Shown in pieces: positions 6,105 to 10,970 of a DNA stretch of 10,970 bases. The notes under the pieces were generated by a model. That model was not told the origin of the DNA. It saw only the letters and a list, made by a program, of their open reading frames with translations, and did no database searches. A program made the translations under genes and the position numbers. Source of the stretch: Burkholderiales bacterium (lineage in GTDB: Bacteria > Pseudomonadota > Gammaproteobacteria > Burkholderiales > Burkholderiaceae_B); NCBI GenBank assembly GCA_005788065.1, contig SXZD01000276.1, forward strand, positions 1-10,970. The letters run 5' to 3'. Positions within the stretch are counted from its first letter, which is position 1, and each line of letters starts with the position of its first letter.

Positions 6105-6872
6105 ATGCATCCCATGCTCAACGTCGCCACCAAAGCCGCTCGCGCGGCCGGCAAAATCATCAACCGCGCCAGCATGGACCTCGATCTGGTCAAAGTAGGC
6201 ACCAAGGGCCCCAACGACTTTGTCACCGAGGCAGACCAGGCCGCAGAGGCCGCCATCATCGAAGTCCTCAAGCAAGCCTACCCCGACCACAGCATTTTGG
6301 CTGAAGAAAGCGGTGCCACCGGGCAGTCAGACCATGTCTGGATCATCGACCCCATCGACGGCACCAGCAACTTCATCCATGGCTACCCCTGCTATGCCGT
6401 TTCGATTGCGCTGCAGGTGCGTGGTCAGGTCATGCACGCCATTGTCTACGACCCGGTCAACAACGATCTGTATTCTGCCAGCCGCGGCGAAGGCGCCTTC
6501 ATCAACAACAAGCGCATCCGCGTGAGCAAACGCATCCGCACCAACGAATGCCTGATCGGCGTGTCCTACCCGGCCGGCAGCGCAGACCCCGACGTGCAGA
6601 CGCGCAGGCTCATCTCCCTGAATGCCAACTCAGCCGGCGTGCGGCGCTCCGGCTCTGCCGTCATGGATCTCACCGCCCTGGCCTGCGGACGTCTGGACGC
6701 CTATGTGGCCTGCGGCCTGCAGCCATGGGATCTGGCAGCCGGCATGCTGCTGGTTCAGGAAGCTGGCGGCCTGGCGACGGGTTTTGATGGCGAGGGCGTC
6801 AAACTGGAGGAGGGCAATCTGGTGGCGGCCAACCCCAAACTGCTGCCGCAGATTCTGAAGATGGTGGCGTGA
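6105..6872 (+). CDS. suhB: Inositol-1-monophosphatase family protein (SuhB)
   Basis: A 255-residue Mg-dependent, Li-sensitive-type phosphatase. In E. coli SuhB dephosphorylates inositol monophosphate and also joins the ribosomal RNA antitermination complex. Metal and substrate motifs are complete: GPNDFVTEADQAAE (residues 35-48), LAEESG with Glu67, IDPIDGTSNF with Asp82, Asp85 and Thr87, and PWDLAAG with Asp209. The length is close to the 267 residues of E. coli SuhB; the shorter C-terminus lacks its charged tail. ATG 6105 is chosen because homology begins at once (MLNVATKAARAAG). The same frame stays open upstream to 5211 only as antisense of trmJ. A weak purine-rich stretch (AAAGACGG) about 10 nt upstream may be the ribosome-binding site. 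It is convergent with the pirin gene. The family is secure; whether it acts mainly as an enzyme or a transcription factor here is unknown. Confidence 0.95.
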   Translation: MHPMLNVATKAARAAGKIINRASMDLDLVKVGTKGPNDFVTEADQAAEAAIIEVLKQAYPDHSILAEESGATGQSDHVWIIDPIDGTSNFIHGYPCYAVSIALQVRGQVMHAIVYDPVNNDLYSASRGEGAFINNKRIRVSKRIRTNECLIGVSYPAGSADPDVQTRRLISLNANSAGVRRSGSAVMDLTALACGRLDAYVACGLQPWDLAAGMLLVQEAGGLATGFDGEGVKLEEGNLVAANPKLLPQILKMVA

Positions 6873-6891
6873 CGCTTGCTGGCTTATTGGC

Positions 6892-6913
6892 GGTGGCCCT
6901 CGATGAGGCCACC
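6892..6913. terminator. Hairpin between convergent suhB and pirin genes
   Basis: GGTGGCC (6892-6898) and GGCCACC (6907-6913) pair perfectly, and TC/GA can extend the stem inward past a single bulged C, leaving a 3-nt GAT loop. It fills most of the 49-bp gap between the two stop codons. No T-run follows on either strand, so termination would need a factor, or the hairpin may protect the 3' ends. Confidence 0.5.
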
Positions 6914-6921
6914 CCGGTTCA

Positions 6922-7830
6922 TCACAACTGTCCGCGGGCTTTCAGCTCCATGCCGATTTCACGGATGCGTTGATGCCCGTTGCGCAGCGACTCGGGGTTC
7001 GTATGTACAGAACTGGGGCCCAGCACCAGATCGTGCGGATGGGGTCTGGCAGTTCCAAGCAGCACCCGCGAGGCCGTACCGGGACTGTCAAACGTGATGG
7101 CACCCTTGTCTGACAGCACCATCAGGGTTTCATGCCCCGCTTCTCCGCACACCCGTGCCGAGCCTGCAAACGGAAATGCGAACGCGACCGTGTGGGCTGT
7201 CGGTGGCATGTAGGTCCATGTTGCATCTGCCTCCAGTTCCAGCACGAAATAATTCATGTCCTGAAACGAATGGATGGGGCTGATCACCCGCGTACCGGAT
7301 GATTCCAGCGCCCCCAGAAGTACCCGCACCAACCCGCCCGGCACATACAGGGCGGCGACATCCTCGGGGGCCACATACTGACCACTTGCCTGCGCGTCCT
7401 CCACACTCGGCGGCATGGGCACCCACAACTGAAAGCCGGTGGCAATACCGTCGGTGGCGAAACTACCCCGGTGCCAGGCTCCGCCGCCTGCGTTCATCCA
7501 TTCCAGTCCGCCGGCCTTCAGGATGCCCTTTTGTCCGGTCGTGTCCGCATACTCGATGTCACAATTGGGCTGCCATGTCAGTGTGGCCAGGCCGGAGTGC
7601 GGATGCATCCCGAAGCCGAACCCCTTTTGCACAGGCGCATTGAAATAATCGAGAAACACGAAAGGCTTGAGCAAACGGCCGAGCTCAGCAGGATCCACCA
7701 AACGGTTGATCGGGCCGTGTACCTCTCCTGCATGACGACTGGTGACCACACGACGCTGCAGGGGCTCGTTGGCACCATCGCGCTGTGCGCTTGAAGACTC
7801 ATCAGGGGTGATGGCGAAGTCATCGGACAT
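6922..7830 (-). CDS. Pirin-family bicupin protein
   Basis: A 302-residue cytosolic double-cupin protein. Characterised pirins bind iron; some act as quercetin 2,3-dioxygenases or regulators, but the substrate here is unknown. The N-terminal cupin has the HPH metal motif (His76, His78 in GMHPHSGLATLTW) and the later GGLEWMNAGGGAWH segment with His120. The usual fourth ligand, Glu two residues after that His, is replaced by Gly122 (HRG). The C-terminal cupin covers about 190-265 and ends RPHPHDLVLGPSSVHTN, followed by a basic amphipathic tail (LRNGHQRIREIGMEL). ATG 7830 has a possible Shine-Dalgarno sequence, GGAAA, 6 nt upstream. The gene is divergent from a LysR-type regulator, the classic layout for a regulator and its target. 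I recall other bacterial pirins with HPHSG and H-x-G, so this is probably a clade feature. The family is secure; the function is open. Confidence 0.92.
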   Translation of the reverse strand: MSDDFAITPDESSSAQRDGANEPLQRRVVTSRHAGEVHGPINRLVDPAELGRLLKPFVFLDYFNAPVQKGFGFGMHPHSGLATLTWQPNCDIEYADTTGQKGILKAGGLEWMNAGGGAWHRGSFATDGIATGFQLWVPMPPSVEDAQASGQYVAPEDVAALYVPGGLVRVLLGALESSGTRVISPIHSFQDMNYFVLELEADATWTYMPPTAHTVAFAFPFAGSARVCGEAGHETLMVLSDKGAITFDSPGTASRVLLGTARPHPHDLVLGPSSVHTNPESLRNGHQRIREIGMELKARGQL

Positions 7831-7859
7831 GATTGGTTTCCGGACGCGAGATCAAAACA

Positions 7860-7888
7860 GAGATAAACGGACACTTCAAAATGCGCAA
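7860..7888 (-). promoter_or_regulatory. Possible pirin promoter
   Basis: On the minus strand TTGCGC (7888-7883) and TATCTC (7865-7860) are 17 nt apart, about 30 nt before the pirin ATG. The -10 match is poor (3 of 6), which would fit a promoter needing an activator such as the neighbouring LysR protein. Confidence 0.3.
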
Positions 7889-7890
7889 AA

Positions 7891-7910
7891 ATCGGCAAGG
7901 ATCGGCAAGC
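7891..7910. repeat. 10-bp tandem repeat in the pirin/lysR control region
   Basis: ATCGGCAAGG and ATCGGCAAGC stand head to tail, identical in 9 of 10 bases and spaced by about one DNA turn. They sit just upstream of the proposed pirin -35 element, a position suited to an activator site. They could also be chance duplication. Confidence 0.6.
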
Positions 7911-8069
7911 ATTACCCACCCGCACAAAAGCTTGCGCTGCGCGCGGCGCTGCCGAATCCCCCGTTCGATGCATCCAGGGCATCGCATACACAAGGGTCAG
8001 GGCGCGCGTTCAGCCGGACACTTTAGCCCCCGTGGCAGCGACGGCAAATACCCAAAATTGATTTGTCTT

Positions 8070-8083
8070 TTCCGTTAATGGAA
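8070..8083. promoter_or_regulatory. Near-perfect palindrome upstream of lysR, candidate autoregulatory operator
   Basis: TTCCGTTAATGGAA is symmetric at 12 of 14 positions about a central TTAA, and it contains a T-N11-A pattern (T8070 to A8082) as expected of LysR-family sites. It ends 9 nt before the lysR ATG and includes the only candidate Shine-Dalgarno bases (GGA), so a bound regulator would block its own expression. The remainder of the 262-bp gap (7831-8092) holds no gene that I can support. Confidence 0.5.
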
Positions 8084-8092
8084 TAATCCGGT

Positions 8093-8989
8093 ATGACTAA
8101 ATTGATTCTCGACGACATCAAACTCTTCATCGAAATTGCACGAACAGGCAGTTTCAAACGCGCCGCTTTGGCGCTGGAAATTCCCCCGGCCACGCTGTCG
8201 CGTCGTATCTCGGAGCTCGAAACCCGCATCAGGCTTCAGTTGCTCAACAGATCCACCCGCAGTGTGCAACTGACAGACTCCGGCAGGGCCTATCTTGAGC
8301 AATGCGGCCCCCTCGTCGATGCGATGCTGGGCGCGCATGCTGAAATCTCGCGCGCTGCATCAACTCCCAGCGGAACCCTGCGTCTTACCTGCACACCCGA
8401 CTTTGCGGCGTTCTACCTCCCGCCAGTCATCAAGCGATACACCACAGACCATCCGGATGTGTGCGTTGAACTCTCGCTGGGGTCCCATATCGAGGACCTG
8501 AACAGCCAGCATTTCGACCTGGCCATCCGCATGGGTCCCCTGCCAGCCTCCCAGCTGATCGGCAGGCAGATCGCCACCCTGACCCCGATCATCTGCGCCT
8601 CGGCCACCTACCTGAAAACCGCTCCCGCCATTCACACGCCGGAAGATTTGCAGCACCACGCCTGCATCCGCATCAATGCAGCGCAAACCAGCAAGGTATG
8701 GCGCCTCAGCCATGCGGTTCTGGGCACCAGAAACGTGGCAACCGATACGCACTACAGTCGCTTGATCGCCGGCAGCCCCTATATGTCACTGGCATTGACG
8801 CTTGAAGACTTGGGCGTGGCGCTGCTTGATCCACGGGTATCAGAGCCCTATCTGGCCACCGGCCGCCTGCGCCGCTTGCTGCCGGACTGGTCGCCCGCCG
8901 GCGTGGCCGTCAATGTGCTGACCCCGTCGCGGCTTAGCCCGCAGCGCGTGCGGGTATTTGTGGACTATCTGCAGGAAAGCCTAGTCTGA
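8093..8989 (+). CDS. LysR-type transcriptional regulator
   Basis: A 298-residue DNA-binding regulator of normal family length. Residues 5-64 form the winged helix-turn-helix: DDIKLFIEIARTGSFKRAA, then PPATLSRRISELETRIRLQL and LLNRSTRSVQLTDSGRAYL. Residues 89-298 form the periplasmic-binding-protein-like effector domain, with PSGTLRLTCTPDFA at its start and LGVALLDP near its end. The recognition-helix pattern and the FDLAIRMGPLPASQLIGR segment suit the large CrgA-like group whose members often repress or activate a divergent gene. The pirin gene is divergent, so it is the likely target. A possible weak ribosome-binding site (GGA, 10 nt upstream) lies within the palindrome. The co-inducer is unknown. 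Family very secure; target inferred from position. Confidence 0.94.
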   Translation: MTKLILDDIKLFIEIARTGSFKRAALALEIPPATLSRRISELETRIRLQLLNRSTRSVQLTDSGRAYLEQCGPLVDAMLGAHAEISRAASTPSGTLRLTCTPDFAAFYLPPVIKRYTTDHPDVCVELSLGSHIEDLNSQHFDLAIRMGPLPASQLIGRQIATLTPIICASATYLKTAPAIHTPEDLQHHACIRINAAQTSKVWRLSHAVLGTRNVATDTHYSRLIAGSPYMSLALTLEDLGVALLDPRVSEPYLATGRLRRLLPDWSPAGVAVNVLTPSRLSPQRVRVFVDYLQESLV

Positions 8990-9016
8990 GACCGGGTTCT
9001 GCAAGGTCGAACTGGT

Positions 9017-9022
9017 TACAAT
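9017..9022 (+). promoter_or_regulatory. -10 element of mutS, predicted leaderless start
   Basis: TACAAT (9017-9022) is followed by 6 nt and then the mutS ATG (9029). With the usual 6-8 nt from a -10 box to the transcript start, transcription would begin at or next to the A of the ATG. No usable Shine-Dalgarno sequence exists: GAGG at 9024-9027 is only 1 nt from the ATG. The -35 is weak (GGTTCT, 8995-9000, spacer 16). Confidence 0.5.
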
Positions 9023-9028
9023 TGAGGC

Positions 9029-10969
9029 ATGGAACCATCCGTTCACAACACACAGGGCAAGACCGCCCCCGGCGCCGACGACCTGTCGGCCCACACCCCC
9101 ATGATGCAGCAGTACCTGTCGCTCAAGGCACAGGCGCCGGACATGCTGCTGTTCTATCGCATGGGCGACTTCTATGAACTGTTTTTTGATGATGCGCTTC
9201 GCGCTGCCCGCCTGCTGCAGATCACGCTGACGCATCGCGGGCAGTCTGCCGGCAGCCCCATCCCCATGGCAGGTGTGCCCTTCCATTCGGTCGACCAGTA
9301 TCTGGCCAAACTGGTAGCAGTCGGCGAATCAGTGGCCATCTGCGAGCAGATCGGCGAGCCCGGCCAGCAAAAAGGCCCCATGCCGCGCCGCATCGTGCGC
9401 ATCGTGACACCCGGCACGCTGACCGATGCCGGCTTGCTGCCTGACCGGGAAAACCGTCCACTGGTGTCCGTCGTTACCCAAGGCGGACGCTGGGGAGTGG
9501 CCAGCCTCAGCCTGTCGGCCGGTACCATCGAACTGACGGACATCGAACCGGATCTGCTGCAAGCCACGCTGGATGCGCTGCGGCCCGCCGAACTGCTTAT
9601 ACCCGACATGTCCATGCAGGGCGCCTGCCAGCCGTGGCGCGCCATCGAGCGCCCTAGTTGGCACTTCGATGCAGCCCACAGCGCGCAGCAGTTGCGCACA
9701 CTTCTGGAAGTCAGCTCATTGGAGCCCTTCGGCATTGCACAGGCGCCGCTGGCGGTGGGCGCAGCCGGTGCCCTGCTGGCCTACGTTCGAGCCACCCAGG
9801 GCGAACAGCGCTCGCTGCGCAACATCAACGACCTGCGGGTACGTAGCGAACAGGACGCTGTGGTCATGGACGCGGCCGCCCGCCGCAACCTGGAGATCAC
9901 CGAGTCACTGCAGGGTGGCGCTGATGGCCCCTGCCTGCTGCGCGTGCTGGACCGCTGCGCCACGGGCATGGGCAGCCGCCGTCTGCGACACTGGCTGAGC
10001 AATCCGGTGCGGCAGATGCAGGTACTGCGAGGCCGTCAGGCCGGCATCCAGTGGTTGCAGCAAACGGGCGACCCCGTGCAGGGTCGTCCCCGGTTTGCGG
10101 GCGTGCTCGATACCCTGCGGGGCTTCTCCGACATCGAACGCATTGCCAGCCGCATTGCGCTGGGCAGCACCCGTCCGCGAGATCTCTCCGCGCTGCGCAC
10201 CTCTTTGCAACTGCTGCCGGCCCTGCAGGCCGCTATCGGACATCCGACTGCCGTTCAAACCAGCGCCATTCCCGAAAACGACCCGACGGACGCTACGCAA
10301 ACGGCCGCCAACCGATCCCATGCCAACGGCTGGAATACCGACAGCCCCATGACGCTGACTGCGCCAGACGGCCTTTTGGATCTGCTGATGCGCGCCATTG
10401 CACCCGAACCGGCCAATGCCGTGCGCGATGGTGGCGTGATGGCCGACGGTTACAGCGCAGAACTGGATGAACTGCGGGCCCTGCAACAGGGTGCTGGTGA
10501 GTTCCTCATCGCCATGGAAGCCCGCGAACGCGAAGCCACCGGCATTGCCAACCTGAAAGTGGAATACAACCGCGTTCACGGCTTTTACATTGAAATTCCG
10601 GCGGGACAGGCAGCCCGCGCGCCCGAACACTATCGCCGCCGGCAGACCATGAAAAATGCCGAGCGCTTCATTACCCCCGAGCTCAAGCAATTCGAGGACA
10701 AGGCCCTATCAGCCAAAGATCGCAGCCTTGCACTTGAAAAGCACCTGTTCGAAACACTGGTGGCTCAACTGGAGAGCCATGTCAGCGCCCTTCTGTCACT
10801 GGCCCGCACATTGGCCACCATCGACACCCTGGCCAGCCTGGCGCTGGTATCGGCAGAGCGCCAGTGGGTTTGCCCTGAACTAAAAACCACACCCGGTATC
10901 CACATCGAGGCTGGTCGCCACCCGGTTGTTGAAACCGAAGTCGAACAGTTCACCCCCAACGACTGCTAA
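9029..10969 (+). CDS. mutS: DNA mismatch repair protein MutS, frame ends before the ATPase domain
   Basis: MutS binds base mismatches as a dimer and starts methyl-directed or strand-directed repair through MutL. The 646 residues read here cover the mismatch-binding domain (HTPMMQQYLSLKAQ, then GDFYELF with Phe48 and Glu50 of the F-x-E mismatch-contact motif), the connector, the core, the lever and the clamp (LKVEYNRVHGFYIEIP, RRRQTMKNAERFITPELKQF). The frame stops at TAA (10967-10969) right after GRHPVVETEVEQFTPNDC. In the family, which is usually about 850 residues, the Walker A motif (GPNMGGKS) follows some 10-15 residues later. All of the ATPase and dimerisation part is therefore absent from this frame. 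The window ends one base later, so an indel at the sequence edge, a true stop and a continuing frame cannot be told apart. A polar insertion lies at about 411-450. ATG 9029 is the only start in reach of the conserved N-terminus. Confidence 0.93.
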   Translation: MEPSVHNTQGKTAPGADDLSAHTPMMQQYLSLKAQAPDMLLFYRMGDFYELFFDDALRAARLLQITLTHRGQSAGSPIPMAGVPFHSVDQYLAKLVAVGESVAICEQIGEPGQQKGPMPRRIVRIVTPGTLTDAGLLPDRENRPLVSVVTQGGRWGVASLSLSAGTIELTDIEPDLLQATLDALRPAELLIPDMSMQGACQPWRAIERPSWHFDAAHSAQQLRTLLEVSSLEPFGIAQAPLAVGAAGALLAYVRATQGEQRSLRNINDLRVRSEQDAVVMDAAARRNLEITESLQGGADGPCLLRVLDRCATGMGSRRLRHWLSNPVRQMQVLRGRQAGIQWLQQTGDPVQGRPRFAGVLDTLRGFSDIERIASRIALGSTRPRDLSALRTSLQLLPALQAAIGHPTAVQTSAIPENDPTDATQTAANRSHANGWNTDSPMTLTAPDGLLDLLMRAIAPEPANAVRDGGVMADGYSAELDELRALQQGAGEFLIAMEAREREATGIANLKVEYNRVHGFYIEIPAGQAARAPEHYRRRQTMKNAERFITPELKQFEDKALSAKDRSLALEKHLFETLVAQLESHVSALLSLARTLATIDTLASLALVSAERQWVCPELKTTPGIHIEAGRHPVVETEVEQFTPNDC

Positions 10970-10970
10970 C

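Noticed and set aside
8991..9016. Imperfect hairpin between lysR and mutS as a terminator
   Set aside because: About 8 pairs with a bulge, a G-T pair and no T-run; it is too weak to call, and it overlaps the mutS promoter region.
9905..10690. 261-codon minus-strand open frame opposite mutS
   Set aside because: Shadow of a GC-rich coding region; the plus strand encodes conserved MutS core and clamp sequence.
1..10970. Defence system, toxin-antitoxin, prophage or mobile element
   Set aside because: Every long gap and gene was accounted for by housekeeping families; no transposase, integrase, inverted terminal repeats or small toxin-like pair was seen.

Overview
The window reads as chromosomal core sequence of a GC-rich betaproteobacterium, most likely Burkholderiales and perhaps Alcaligenaceae. 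This rests on protein character (CysS, LpxH, short-form CysE, TrmJ, SuhB and MutS all of proteobacterial/betaproteobacterial type) and on the divergent trmJ/suhB pair; it is not a database placement. I see no RNA gene, insertion sequence, prophage, CRISPR array or other sign of recent transfer. Both ends cut into genes: cysS at the left and mutS at the right.

Layout. (1) 1-204, minus: the N-terminal 68 codons of cysS. (2) 442-4310, plus: a compact probable operon of four genes: an exported TPR/NTF2-like protein, an exported YkuD-fold L,D-transpeptidase or carboxypeptidase, a cyclophilin of PpiB type that unexpectedly carries a signal peptide, and lpxH of lipid A synthesis. Three consecutive products are exported and the fourth acts on the lipid A precursor, so this is an envelope module. 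(3) 4380-6019, minus: trmJ (tRNA 2'-O-methyltransferase) followed 5 nt later by cysE (serine acetyltransferase), convergent with lpxH. (4) 6105-6872, plus: suhB, divergent from trmJ. (5) 6922-7830, minus: a pirin-like bicupin, convergent with suhB and divergent from (6) 8093-8989, plus: a LysR-type regulator, with a 262-bp shared control region that holds a near-perfect palindrome and a 10-bp tandem repeat. (7) 9029-10969, plus: mutS, which stops at an in-frame TAA just before the ATPase domain, one base from the window end.

How the genes relate. The TPR protein and the L,D-transpeptidase look like architectural relatives: both begin with a signal peptide and a similar TPR-like helical hairpin, and both end with NTF2-like strands, but only the second has the YkuD catalytic domain and its NTF2-like part looks shortened. 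This pair is the best candidate for an incompletely described system, namely a peptidoglycan-modifying enzyme with a non-catalytic partner. Other points worth a second look are the exported PpiB-type cyclophilin with a possible internal start for a cytosolic form, the predicted leaderless mutS transcript, the truncated mutS frame, and a pirin lacking the usual glutamate metal ligand. The remaining genes are ordinary housekeeping loci.
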